A stretch of 64,000 nucleotides of DNA. It comes from Pseudomonadota bacterium. GTDB taxonomy: Bacteria > Myxococcota_A > UBA796 > CAJQPC01. Where the stretch lies: positions 56,172 through 120,171 of the forward strand of contig JAAESX010000231.1 of NCBI GenBank assembly GCA_024228935.1, given 5' to 3'. Shown in pieces: positions 55,375-63,671 of the stretch (positions are counted from its first letter, which is position 1; the number at the start of each line of letters is the position of its first letter). The notes beneath the pieces were generated by a model. The model searched no databases and was not told the DNA's origin. It saw nothing but the letters and a program-made list of their open reading frames with translations. The position numbers and the translations under genes were made by a program.

Positions 55375-56175
55375 ATGACGCCGCTGCAAGTGGGAGACGT
55401 GAGGATTGGCGATGGAGCGCTCGCGCTGATCGCCGGACCCTGTGTCGTCGAGACCCGAGACAGAACGCTGCGCATCGCCGAGCGGCTCGCTGGAGCCTGT
55501 GCGCGTCGGGATCTGCCGCTCGTGTTCAAGGCGAGCTTCGACAAGGCCAATCGGAGCCGGGGTGGAGCCCGCCGGGGTGTGGGGATCGACGAGGGCCTTG
55601 CGGTCCTGGCCGAGGTCCGGTCCGAGCTGGGCATCCCGATCACCACGGACGTCCACCTGCCCCAGCAGGCTGCGATCGTCGGTCAGGTCGTCGATCTCCT
55701 GCAGGTCCCGGCGTTCCTGTGCCGCCAGACGGACCTGCTCGTCGCATGTGGGGCCACCGGGAAGCCGGTGAACATCAAGAAGGGCCAGTTCATGGCGCCC
55801 TGGGACATGGTCGGCGCCATCGAGAAGGTCGGCGGCCCAGCGATGCTGACCGAGCGGGGCACGACCTTCGGCTACAACCGGCTGGTCGTCGACATGCTCT
55901 CGCTGCCCCGCATGCGCGCGCTCGGCGTGCCCGTCTGCATGGACGCGACGCACGCGACCCAGCAGCCCGCCGGGCGAGGGGACTCCAGCGGTGGCGAGCG
56001 AGAGTTCGCGCCCCATCTGGCCCTGGCTGCCGTGGCGGTCGGTGTCGACGCGCTCTTCATCGAGGTGCACGACGACCCCGACAGCGCCTGGTCCGATGCG
56101 GCCACCCAGCTGCCGCTCGATGGGGTAGAAGATCTGCTCGATCGTGTGCTGTCCGTCGATCGCGCCGTTCGCTGA
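55375..56175 (+). CDS. kdsA: 3-deoxy-8-phosphooctulonate (KDO-8-P) synthase
   Basis: KdsA condenses PEP with arabinose-5-phosphate on the way to the LPS sugar KDO. Motifs LIAGPCVVE, LVFKASFDKANRS, TTDVHLPQQA, KKGQFMAPWDM, CMDATHATQQPAG and ALFIEVHDDPDSA are all present in 266 residues, slightly short. The Cys at residue 23 (IAGPCVVE) marks the metal-dependent class. Its presence implies KDO-containing lipopolysaccharide. The lipoprotein gene follows after ten bases. Confidence 0.95.
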   Translation: MTPLQVGDVRIGDGALALIAGPCVVETRDRTLRIAERLAGACARRDLPLVFKASFDKANRSRGGARRGVGIDEGLAVLAEVRSELGIPITTDVHLPQQAAIVGQVVDLLQVPAFLCRQTDLLVACGATGKPVNIKKGQFMAPWDMVGAIEKVGGPAMLTERGTTFGYNRLVVDMLSLPRMRALGVPVCMDATHATQQPAGRGDSSGGEREFAPHLALAAVAVGVDALFIEVHDDPDSAWSDAATQLPLDGVEDLLDRVLSVDRAVR

Positions 56176-56185
56176 GGTCTCGCCG

Positions 56186-56893
56186 ATGCTCTTTTCTCTC
56201 CTCGTCGCATGCGCCCAGAACCCGGAAGGGGTCTGGCTCTTCCACATCTCCGAGACACCGGACGATGCGGCCTGCGGCACCGTCGTGTCCCACAACTTCG
56301 TCGGCGCCGGGCTGCCCGCCCAGGCGCTCGACGAGGACGAGTGGGAGCTCGCGGACAGCGTCACGTGGTCCGAGGCCGAGCTCTTCGGCCTCGTCTCCGC
56401 CACCGACACGGGCTGGGTCCTGCTGCTGGACGGCGGGATCTACGAGGCCAGCGCCGAGGACGAGTCCCTGGTCTTCGTCGAGGAGCGCGAGGAGCTGTCC
56501 GACGCCAACGCCCAGCACCCCAGCGGCTACGTCTTCGAGGCCTCGATGGCGAAGACTGCAGTCCGCTCGGTGAGCCTGGACGAGGGCGCCACCTGGGACG
56601 TCGACTCGAGCGACGAGCGGAGCTGGGCCGAGAGCGACTCGTGGTCCGAGGACATCGGCATCGGCGCCAACGGCGAGGCCCCGGTGGGCGACTACCTGGT
56701 CGTGGACGACGGCGCGGGCGGCGAGATGGCCGCGAACAACGGCTTCGACGTGGTCGACTGCGCCGACGAGCCCTGCCAGCTCTCGGTCAGCACCGTCTGT
56801 TCCCAGTCCTGGGTCGTGCGCGCCACGAAGACCGATCTGTCGGCCGAGGACTTCGAGTCGGTGGAGCCCTACGAGACCGACGCGGGGCTCTGA
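56186..56893 (+). CDS. Putative lipoprotein downstream of kdsA
   Basis: MLFSLLVACAQNPEG gives eight residues before the lipobox Cys. The 235-residue acidic, Ser/Asp/Glu-rich product contains repeated beta segments (GTVVSHNFVGAGLPA, TDTGWVLLLDGGIYEA) and two Cys pairs (DCADEPCQL, TVCSQSW). No family recognised. It lies ten bases after kdsA and may be co-transcribed; a longer in-frame opening exists within kdsA but lacks a signal peptide. Confidence 0.75.
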   Translation: MLFSLLVACAQNPEGVWLFHISETPDDAACGTVVSHNFVGAGLPAQALDEDEWELADSVTWSEAELFGLVSATDTGWVLLLDGGIYEASAEDESLVFVEEREELSDANAQHPSGYVFEASMAKTAVRSVSLDEGATWDVDSSDERSWAESDSWSEDIGIGANGEAPVGDYLVVDDGAGGEMAANNGFDVVDCADEPCQLSVSTVCSQSWVVRATKTDLSAEDFESVEPYETDAGL

Positions 56894-56907
56894 GCCTGGG
56901 CCTCGAT

Positions 56908-56920
56908 GCGCTATAAGCGC
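56908..56920. promoter_or_regulatory. Palindrome with TATAAG -10-like element before the FadL gene
   Basis: GCGCT ATA AGCGC is a perfect 5-bp inverted repeat overlapping TATAAG (56912-56917), 18 bases before the FadL-like ATG. A -35 box is not clear. It could be a repressible promoter. Confidence 0.35.
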
Positions 56921-56934
56921 GGCGCGAGGTTCCC

Positions 56935-58299
56935 ATGCTCCTTCTCGTCCTGGCATCCACCGCGGATGCAAGCGCCTACTACGTCGCCGATGTCGGCACC
57001 CGCTCGCTCGGCCGCGGCGGGGCGTTCATCGCGGGCGTCGATGACACGACCGCCCAGTACTACAACCCGGCGGCGCTGACCCGCATCGACGGCGGCCAGT
57101 TCAAGGCCGACCTGTCCGGGGTGCACCAGTACATCCGGTTCGATCGCGAGGACCTGGGCGACGAGGTCTTCGACGCTGTAGAGAACGAGGGCCCGCCCTA
57201 CCCGATCCCGACCATCGGTCTCGCCCAGTCGTTCCTGGACGACCGCGCTGTCATCGCGTTCGGTGTCTACCCGCCGTATGCGCCGTTCATCGAGTACGAC
57301 CGCGAGGGCGCACAGCGCTACACGCTCGTCGACTCGACGGTCATCGAGGTCACCGCGGGCCCCTCGGCCGCGTTCGAGATCATCCCGGGTCTGTCGGTCG
57401 GCGTCGGCGGTCAGTACAAGTGGATGCTCGCCGGCCAGCAGCTGTTCCTGACGACGAGCGGGGACGACGACCCCACCGGTCAGATCGGCTTCGACATGGA
57501 AGCCAGTGATCCGTTCACGCTGTCGTGGAACGCCGGCGTGCTGTTCGAGGATCCGAAGGACCAGCGCTGGGCCGTGGGTGTCGGCTTCGTCCCGCCCGTG
57601 AAGTACGAGGCCGAAGGCTACCTGCGGGCGGACTTCACCGATCATGCGGTGTATCCAGCGATCGTTGCTGAGCCGAACCCCTCGGACGAGGACATCACGC
57701 TCTTCATCTCGATGCCGATGCAGGTGAAGGCGGGCGCGCTGTTCCGCCCGACGGACAAGCTGGAGATCGAGGCGGCCACGGTGTTCCAGAAGTGGGACGT
57801 GGTGGACGAAATCGTCGTTGGCGCTCTCGACATGGAGATCGAGACATGTGCCCCGCTATCGGACCCTTGCGCCCCCGGCGAGCCCATCGTCGTCGACGAG
57901 GATGTCGTCCTGCCCGCCGGGTACAAGAACACCTGGTCGGCGCGCCTCGGCGCCGAGTTCGATGCGAACGACATGGTGACGGCGCGCGCGGGTCTCCTAT
58001 GGGAGGGCGGGGCCATCCCGGACGCCACGACCGGCGTCAGTCTCGTCGACGGGAACAAGTACGGCTACGGCGTCGGCGGCACGCTGTGGCTGGGCAAGCG
58101 CTGGGCCCTCGATGCGGCGTGGCACCAGAGCTTCATGCCGACGCGGACCATCACGGACAGCGAGCTCACGCAGATCAAGCTCGGCCTCGACGGGTCGGTC
58201 GGCGAGGGCCGCGTGGTCGGAAACGGTGACCTCACGAGCCGGTTCAACATCGGCTCGATCGCACTCCAGGGGGTCTGGGGAGCGGGCGTGCGGGATTAG
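56935..58299 (+). CDS. FadL/TodX-family outer-membrane hydrophobic-substrate porin
   Basis: After a short signal (MLLLVLASTADASA) the mature N-terminus shows the OMPP1 hallmark RSLGRGGAFIAGVDDTTAQ and YYNPAAL, the FadL NPA hatch motif. The body consists of amphipathic strands typical of the 14-stranded barrel (LSVGVGGQYKWMLAGQQ, MVTARAGLLWEGGA, WALDAAWHQSF). These porins take up long-chain fatty acids and hydrocarbons. The 454-residue length is normal. The C-terminus GVRD lacks the usual terminal aromatic. Confidence 0.9.
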   Translation: MLLLVLASTADASAYYVADVGTRSLGRGGAFIAGVDDTTAQYYNPAALTRIDGGQFKADLSGVHQYIRFDREDLGDEVFDAVENEGPPYPIPTIGLAQSFLDDRAVIAFGVYPPYAPFIEYDREGAQRYTLVDSTVIEVTAGPSAAFEIIPGLSVGVGGQYKWMLAGQQLFLTTSGDDDPTGQIGFDMEASDPFTLSWNAGVLFEDPKDQRWAVGVGFVPPVKYEAEGYLRADFTDHAVYPAIVAEPNPSDEDITLFISMPMQVKAGALFRPTDKLEIEAATVFQKWDVVDEIVVGALDMEIETCAPLSDPCAPGEPIVVDEDVVLPAGYKNTWSARLGAEFDANDMVTARAGLLWEGGAIPDATTGVSLVDGNKYGYGVGGTLWLGKRWALDAAWHQSFMPTRTITDSELTQIKLGLDGSVGEGRVVGNGDLTSRFNIGSIALQGVWGAGVRD

Positions 58300-58340
58300 C
58301 GCGCACGGAAACCGAACAGGCGGCGCGGTATCGTGGCCCT

Positions 58341-59225
58341 GTGATGCCTGATCACCAGGGCCCTGCGCTGCGGCCGACGGCGCCTTCGGACCTGGGCCCA
58401 GACCCGGAGGCACGCCCGCGCTCGAATCCGACGCGCAAGGAGCTCGTCCACCTCTGGCGGAACCGCGACCTGCTCATGCAGTTCGCCTTCAACGATCTGA
58501 AGCACCGGTACATCGGCAGCTCGATCGGCATCTTCTGGATGGTGATCAACCCCATCGTCGAGCTGGTCACCTACACGTTCGTCTTCGGCGTCCTGATGAG
58601 CGTCCGGTACTCGCCGAGCGGCGGCGTCGCGCAGTACGCGCTCTTCTTGTTCTGCGGGATGATCGCCTGGTTCCACGTGCAGGAGTCGCTCACCCGCGCG
58701 ACCACCTCGATCACGGAGAACGCCCACCTCATCAAGAAGGTGAACTTCCCGGCGGCCATCCTGCCCGGGCACGTCGTGATCTCGGCGCTGTTCAACCAGG
58801 CCGTGCGAACGCTCATCCTGGCGCTCGGCGTCATCTTCCTCGGCGGCGGCCTGTCGGGGTGGTTCCTGATGGTGCCGTTCTTCATGCTCATCCAGACCCT
58901 GATGGTGATGGGCATGGCGTTCTTCCTGGCCACGGCCCAGGTCTACTTCCGCGACACCGCGCACTGGGTCAACGCCGTGCTGCTGGCGTGGATGTTCATG
59001 ACGCCGATCTTCTACCCGCCGAGCGCGTACCCGAAGCAGCTGAACATCCTGCTCCAGGTCAACCCGCTCGCGCACACGGTAGGCATCCTGCAGGAGCTCA
59101 TCCTGAACCAGCGCCTGCCGAGCGCCGGAGCCATCGTGGTCGCCATCGCCGCGGCGGCGTTCTTCTTCATCGCCGGCTTCTCCGTCTTCGCGCACCACCG
59201 GAAGACGTTCGCGGATCTGGCGTAG
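58341..59225 (+). CDS. ABC-2 type polysaccharide export permease (Wzm/KpsM-like)
   Basis: Six membrane segments are visible after a 45-residue cytoplasmic start. NRDLLMQFAFNDLKHRYIGSSIGIFW and TYTFVFGVLM, then HLIKKVNFPAAILPGHVV, YFRDTAHWVN and MTPIFYPPSAYPKQL are characteristic of O-antigen, teichoic acid or capsule ABC exporters. The partner ATPase gene is not next to it: the following gene is on the other strand, so the system is split. GTG start. Together with the initiating transferase and kdsA it points to envelope polysaccharide work. Confidence 0.92.
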   Translation: MMPDHQGPALRPTAPSDLGPDPEARPRSNPTRKELVHLWRNRDLLMQFAFNDLKHRYIGSSIGIFWMVINPIVELVTYTFVFGVLMSVRYSPSGGVAQYALFLFCGMIAWFHVQESLTRATTSITENAHLIKKVNFPAAILPGHVVISALFNQAVRTLILALGVIFLGGGLSGWFLMVPFFMLIQTLMVMGMAFFLATAQVYFRDTAHWVNAVLLAWMFMTPIFYPPSAYPKQLNILLQVNPLAHTVGILQELILNQRLPSAGAIVVAIAAAAFFFIAGFSVFAHHRKTFADLA

Positions 59226-60620
59226 TCAGTAGACCGGGCGCAGCTCGATGTCGCCGATGCGCATGGGCAGATCGTCCAGCGTGATGTCGCGGACCCAGAC
59301 GCCGTAGCCCTCGGCGCTCTCGACGTGCGTGAAGCCCTGGGGACCTTCCCAGGCGAGCACCAGGAAGCGGCGCCCCTCGACCGGGACCTCGAGGCGCGGA
59401 ACGCGGGGGTCGACGACGTCGATGCCCTGGACCAGGTGGCCGCAGATGGCGCCGTCCCAGCGGTCCGACCAGATCAGCGTCGTCCGCCCGTCGAGGACCT
59501 GGCTCGCGACCAGCTCGGCGTAGGCCTCGTTGACCTGGTCCTGGGTGCGCACGCGAGCGAGTGAGGCGGTCGAGAGGAACGAGACCTCGCTGGCGATTCG
59601 TTCCTCCCACGTCTTCTCGCCGAACCCGAGCTTCGGGGTGCGGTCGAGGTCCACGTCGATCGGCTGGGCCAGCAGGAAGAAGGCCGCGGACAGCACAGGG
59701 GCCGCGATGCGCAGGGCGCGGGGGGCCTGGCTCAGCGACGCGAGGATGGCGACGACCGGCAGGTACGCGACGAGGTAGCCGGCCTTGGCGACGTAGATGA
59801 ACAGGTGGAAGGCCAGCGGCAGGCCCGCCCAGAGCGCGAGCAGCCGCCACTGCGGCACCCTCCGCAGCCAGGGAAGGAGCAGGACGGCGCCGGCGGCTCC
59901 CTGGGCGGCGTAGACGGCGATGTGGTGGAGCTGGTGCAGTCGCCAGCCGTCCGGATTGCCCTCGCGGATCCAGGTGAACTGCTCGAACACGGCCGCGAGG
60001 TAGGTCCCGAGTCCGCCGCTGGCCAGCGCCGACGCGCCGATCCAGAGGAGCGTTGGCAGCAGCGAGCCGGCGACCGCCAGGTGGGTCCGTCGGCCCGCGC
60101 CGTAGACCGCCAGCGGGCCCAGGAAGACGAGCAGACTGGGACGAAGGGCGCCTGTGATGCCGAGCGTGAGGCCCAGGATCACGGCTGAGCGTGTGTCCTG
60201 TCGCTCGCGGGAGACCAGTGCCGCCCAGGCGGTGCAGGCCGCTCCAGCGGCGCCGGCGGCATAGGCGTTCTCGAACAGGCCGTACATCCAGACGACCGGC
60301 GAGGCCGCCACGAGGCCCGCTGCCAGCAGCGCGTCCCCATCCAGGCGGCGAGCGATGTGCCAGGTCGCGTAGACCAGCGGGAGCGCGCTGAACGCCGCGA
60401 TGAGCCGCAGCGCCAGGTTCGCGTCCAGCGGCAGGGCCTTGGCCAGAAACACCAGGCCCGCGTAGCCGGGAGGGTGAGGCCGCATCTGGGTCGGGTCGAA
60501 GTCCAGGACACCGCGCGTGAGCAGGACCGAGTCGACCTCGAACGGGCTCGTCGCGAGCAGGGCCAGCCGCGAGGCGAGCACCAGCCCGAGGAGGATCCAC
60601 AACTGGCGCTCGGGCCGCAT
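59226..60620 (-). CDS. GT-C type membrane glycosyltransferase
   Basis: The 464-residue protein has about ten membrane segments. An acidic motif in the first loop (PFEVDSVLLTRGVLDFD) is followed by HPPGYAGLVFLA and LRLIAAFSALPLVYA, as in GT-C/ArnT-like enzymes that use polyprenyl-phosphate sugars. The C-terminal 150 residues form a soluble domain. The substrate is unknown. Convergent with the ABC permease. Confidence 0.82.
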   Translation of the reverse strand: MRPERQLWILLGLVLASRLALLATSPFEVDSVLLTRGVLDFDPTQMRPHPPGYAGLVFLAKALPLDANLALRLIAAFSALPLVYATWHIARRLDGDALLAAGLVAASPVVWMYGLFENAYAAGAAGAACTAWAALVSRERQDTRSAVILGLTLGITGALRPSLLVFLGPLAVYGAGRRTHLAVAGSLLPTLLWIGASALASGGLGTYLAAVFEQFTWIREGNPDGWRLHQLHHIAVYAAQGAAGAVLLLPWLRRVPQWRLLALWAGLPLAFHLFIYVAKAGYLVAYLPVVAILASLSQAPRALRIAAPVLSAAFFLLAQPIDVDLDRTPKLGFGEKTWEERIASEVSFLSTASLARVRTQDQVNEAYAELVASQVLDGRTTLIWSDRWDGAICGHLVQGIDVVDPRVPRLEVPVEGRRFLVLAWEGPQGFTHVESAEGYGVWVRDITLDDLPMRIGDIELRPVY

Positions 60621-60656
60621 TCGCCCGGAGTCTACCGGCGATGCCTCAGGCGCTGT

Positions 60657-61565
60657 CTACGCGAGCTCGAACTCGAGGTCCTGGCCGAACCGCGCGTCGA
60701 GCAGCGACTTCAGCCGCAGCTTCATGCCGCGCTCGATCTGGGCCGCCCGCTGCTTGCTGACGCCGAAGCGGGCGCCGAGCTCGGAGAAGGACAGCGGGGC
60801 CTCGGCGACCGTGTGCAGCTCCCAGATCTCCTTCTCGCGCCCCTCGAGAGTCTCCGCGAAGCCGGCGAAGACCTCGCCGACCCGCGTGCGCAGATCGGCG
60901 GTTGCCGTGGCGGCCTCGGGCGAGTGGATCTGGTCGGGGATGACCTCGTGCAGCGGTCGCGCCGTGTCGCCGGGGCCCGAGGGGCCGTCGAGATCCAGGG
61001 CGGGACGATCCAGGTGCTGGCTGACCGCGCGCACCTCGTCCTCGTTGACCTCGAGCTCGCGCGCGAGCCGCGGCGTGGACGGGTCGACGCCGAGCGAGAT
61101 GAGCCGCTCGCGTTCCTTCTGGAGCTGGAAGAAGAGCTTCCGGCCGGCGCGGGTCGAGCTGAACTTCACCATGCGGAAGTTGTCGAGCAGGAACCGCAGG
61201 ATCATCGCCCGCACCCAGTACCGGGCGTAGGTGGAGAACCGGCTGTGGCGGAAGGGATCGAAGCGGTTGAGCGCCTCGACCAGCCCCAGGTTGCCCTCCT
61301 GGATGAGGTCCATGACGTTCGCCCACTGTCGGTGGTACTGGAACGCCATCTTCACGACGAGGCGAAGGTGCGCGGCGACGAGCCGCTGTCCCGCGTCGGG
61401 CTCCTGGCCGTCGTACCAGCGTCGGGCCAGATCGAGCTCCTCTTCCGCCGACAGGAAGGGCGCAGCACGCACCTGCGCCAGGTAGCGCGAGAGCGCATCG
61501 CCCCCGTCCGTGCGGGCGAGCGCCTGGCGCGCGACGATGAGCTCTTGGCTGTCGTGGTCCTGCAC
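60657..61565 (-). CDS. RpoH-type (sigma-32 family) sigma factor
   Basis: Sigma regions 2 to 4 are present: LVAAHLRLVVKMAFQYHRQ, MDLIQEGNLGLVEALNRFDP, FSTYARYWVRAMILRFLLDN, then an RpoH-box-like TRAGRKLFFQLQKERERL, and LSFSELGARFGVSKQRAAQIERG. The RpoH box separates this group from housekeeping sigma factors. 302 residues from a GTG. ClpB in this window would be a natural target, though no promoter test is possible here. Several myxobacterial RpoH homologs control development rather than heat shock. Confidence 0.92.
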   Translation of the reverse strand: MQDHDSQELIVARQALARTDGGDALSRYLAQVRAAPFLSAEEELDLARRWYDGQEPDAGQRLVAAHLRLVVKMAFQYHRQWANVMDLIQEGNLGLVEALNRFDPFRHSRFSTYARYWVRAMILRFLLDNFRMVKFSSTRAGRKLFFQLQKERERLISLGVDPSTPRLARELEVNEDEVRAVSQHLDRPALDLDGPSGPGDTARPLHEVIPDQIHSPEAATATADLRTRVGEVFAGFAETLEGREKEIWELHTVAEAPLSFSELGARFGVSKQRAAQIERGMKLRLKSLLDARFGQDLEFELA

Positions 61566-61627
61566 AGGTCTTCCAGGGAGTCTTCCCTACTAATGCACCG
61601 ACTGGTGGCGTGGGAAGGGGGGCGCGC

Positions 61628-62137
61628 TCAGGCGGCGGCGCTGCGCTGCTTCCGGGCCTCGCGTTCGGTCCCGACGTACGGCTCACGCGTACCGAACAGG
61701 TGGTCCATCCAGTCGCTGGTCACGCCTTAGTTGGCGTCCTGATTGGGAGCCATGTGGTGGTCGTAGTGCCAGGAGCACTTCGTCCGCGCCCACTCGGGGT
61801 CCACGTGCGTCTTGTGGTGGACGTAGTGGTACGTGATCGCCCAGGCCAGGATGCCGAGCCAGGCCGTCGGCAGGAAGAACAGCACCGGGACGTGAAGCAG
61901 GACGATGAACGCCATCGCGCCCAGCTCGCGGGTGTAGCCGTTCCACGCGAGATTGCGGTTGGCGTACGCGTCCTCGTACATCCCATTCCGCCTCGACTCC
62001 CTATGATGCTGGTGCCAGTGGAACGAGAACCACGAGCTTCGCTTCTTCCCGATGCCGTGGAAGACCCAGCGATGGAGCGCGTACTCGATGAACGAGGCGT
62101 ACATCCAGGCGACGACTGCGACCGTGACGTGGAGCAT
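61628..62137 (-). pseudogene. Fatty acid hydroxylase-type membrane enzyme, in-frame TAA
   Basis: Histidine clusters EYALHRWVFHG, HWHQHHRE, HYVHHKTHVD and HYDHHMAPNQDAN are the di-iron ligands of the sterol desaturase/fatty acid hydroxylase family. After QDAN an in-frame TAA (61727-61729) stands where the family has an aromatic residue; the frame then continues with the expected GVTSDWMDHLFGTREPYVG to a stop at 61628. TAC or TAT to TAA is a single change. Without the last 32 residues the product may be unstable, though most His ligands are upstream. Full length would be 169 residues. Confidence 0.82.
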
Positions 62138-62399
62138 GTCCTTGTTTTAGGCCGGCCGGCATCGCGAGCAAATGAAACGTGCATGAATGCCAGATTCGGA
62201 AGTGGATTACCGAAAACACACGTCAGCCCCCAATAGCCGGAATTGAGTGATTATAGATTGTTACCGCGTCTCTTCGCGAAGTCGTCCAGATAGATTGGAT
62301 CCGGAGATCCAGGTTACGAATTCGTAAGTTACTGAAATCACGCGATCTCAAAGTTGGCACGGGGGGTGCAATAGGGGTTCACGACATCCGGGCAATCCA
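62138..62399. other. AT-richer intergenic stretch with two perfect inverted repeats
   Basis: This stretch, clearly lower in GC than its surroundings, separates the hydroxylase gene from the RNA-like region. It holds GCCGGCCGGC (62151-62160), GGATC CGGA GATCC (62297-62310) and the 14-bp palindrome TTACGAATTCGTAA (62314-62327). No credible protein frame and no convincing -35/-10 pair was found. It may be the promoter/operator region for the RNA or a recombination scar. Confidence 0.5.
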
Positions 62400-62404
62400 A
62401 GCCG

Positions 62405-63652
62405 GGGTCGACCGAGGGGAACCTCGGATTCGTTCTTTGACGTCGACAAACACTTCCTGCGAAGCCTTCGGGTGGAGGCAGGAACCCAAGCCCAAGAGAG
62501 CATCGGGCTCGGTTCGGAGAGCAATCTTCGTCCTGAGCAACGGACTCGACCTTCCATCGAGACCTTGAAGGTGACGGCGAGCGGAAGCGGTGCGGCCAAG
62601 CAGTTCCTGGAAACGGGAGCTGTCGGAAGCGCGGCGGCCAAGCGAGCTCAACACCATGAAGGGATGGCGGTTTCAGTGAAGCGAGCACTTCGGTGCTGGC
62701 TTGATGGACAGCCAATGGAGGGACGAGGGGAACGCTCTGAAGGGAACAGGCGCTGTGGAAGCAACGTCTCGGAACACCCAGTCATCTTCGGATGCATTCG
62801 TCTTCGGGCGAAAGGGAAGGACGAGGCGGACGAAGCGAGCCGTTCATCGGGCCCATGCGGCAACGTGTGGGACGCCCTCGATGAGTGGTGGAGGCCAGGT
62901 CAGGCTCCAAGGGACCGAGGTGGTGACACCGAGGAAAGCTGGAGACGGGATGACCAGGTCGCGCGGAGTCGCAGGAACACAGCGAACCCCAGACTGGCTG
63001 CAGGGTGCAACAGACCTGCAGAGCTGGACGCGGAACCCGCTGAGGTGGTGAGAAACCACGAGAGCGGTGCTTCGGACACGTGTGGAAGCGTGACCGGGGA
63101 TGAAGGTGCCGGACGAGAGGGAACCCCGCTGCGGAGACGGAGCTGCTGAGAAGCAACTACGGAGACGCGACGGGCCGAGACTTCGAGTCACTCAACGACG
63201 CCGACATCCAGACCGAGAGGTCAGGCCAGCGGACAGAAGACGCCGGTAGCTGAGGTGAAGACCTGGACCCAATCCCACGAGAGGAAGGTGAACAGCCGGA
63301 TCTTCGAAGGGGAGTTGAAGTTCAAGAGGGTGGTACCAGCTTGCTGGTACGGGAAAGCAGGTGGAAGCCTCGAGGGTCCTTCGGAATCAACACTGCGCAA
63401 GCAGCGTCCGAAAAGACCGCGGAGGACGCGAGGAAGTCCAACGACTCGCCAGCCTGTGTTCACGCTGAAAGGCATGAACCCCCAGAGCCCTGAAGGACCC
63501 GACAACCCCACGGAAGGCGCGCGATGAGCGGGAGCCGCTTCGGCGGAACGCACATCGCGATGGCAGCTCGCTGCTCGAACCTCTGAAGGGAAGTCCCTCC
63601 GGGCTCGGATGTCATCCAGAACCCCCAGTCACTTCGGTGGCTGGGGGTTCTG
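62405..63652 (+). ncRNA. Candidate long structured noncoding RNA
   Basis: No reading frame here looks like protein on either strand, and the plus strand is purine-rich. Hairpins with stable loops read in the plus orientation: CCGAGG-GGAA-CCTCGG (62412-62427), TTCCTGC...GCC-TTCG-GGT...GCAGGAA (62454-62484), AGCAC-TTCG-GTGCT (62684-62697), GGTG-GTGA-CACC (62919-62930), CTGCAGG...CCTGCAG (62998-63021), GTGGT-GAGAA-ACCAC (63045-63059), GTACCAG-CTTG-CTGGTAC (63333-63350), CTGC-GCAA-GCAG (63393-63404) and a three-part stem with CCGC-TTCG-GCGG (63521-63558). UUCG, GNRA and CUUG loops are only stabilising on this strand. Ends are approximate. An ORF-less group II intron is the main alternative; no standard domain V was found. 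Confidence 0.6.
63521..63558 (+). other. Three-segment UUCG hairpin near the RNA 3' end
   Basis: GCGATG (63521-63526) pairs with CATCGC (63553-63558), GCG with CGC inside a single A/A mismatch, then an asymmetric GGAG/AA internal loop and CCGC-TTCG-GCGG at the tip. Thirteen base pairs in a mostly coaxial stem. The hairpin at 62454-62484 has a similar plan (UUCG tip, GAA/GGAG internal loop), so the two may be related modules. Confidence 0.6.
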
Positions 63653-63658
63653 TCGTTC
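63618..63658 (+). terminator. Strong UUCG-loop terminator-like hairpin
   Basis: AGAACCCCCAGTCAC (63618-63632) pairs with GTGGCTGGGGGTTCT (63637-63651) across a TTCG loop: 15 pairs with a single G-U wobble, followed by GTCGTTCC. The U-tract is weak, but the stem is very strong and sits exactly at the end of the RNA-like region and before the convergent minus-strand gene. Confidence 0.7.
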
Positions 63659-63671
63659 CTTGCCCTCCGAG

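Noticed and set aside
62138..62399. tRNA or attachment site in the AT-rich gap
   Set aside because: No cloverleaf, TTCGA-type T-loop or CCA context was found; the palindromes do not match a tRNA 3' end.
62472..63149. Plus-strand frame of 225 codons in the RNA-like region
   Set aside because: No domain, no ribosome site, codon use unlike the neighbours, and it runs through several strong hairpins.
63221..63553. Minus-strand frame of 110 codons in the RNA-like region
   Set aside because: Antisense of hairpins, composition unlike real proteins here, typical of false calls over structured RNA.
62405..63652. Group II intron
   Set aside because: No reverse transcriptase frame and no standard 34-nt domain V (AGC triad with GAAA loop and GUUC end) could be found; kept only as an alternative for the RNA.
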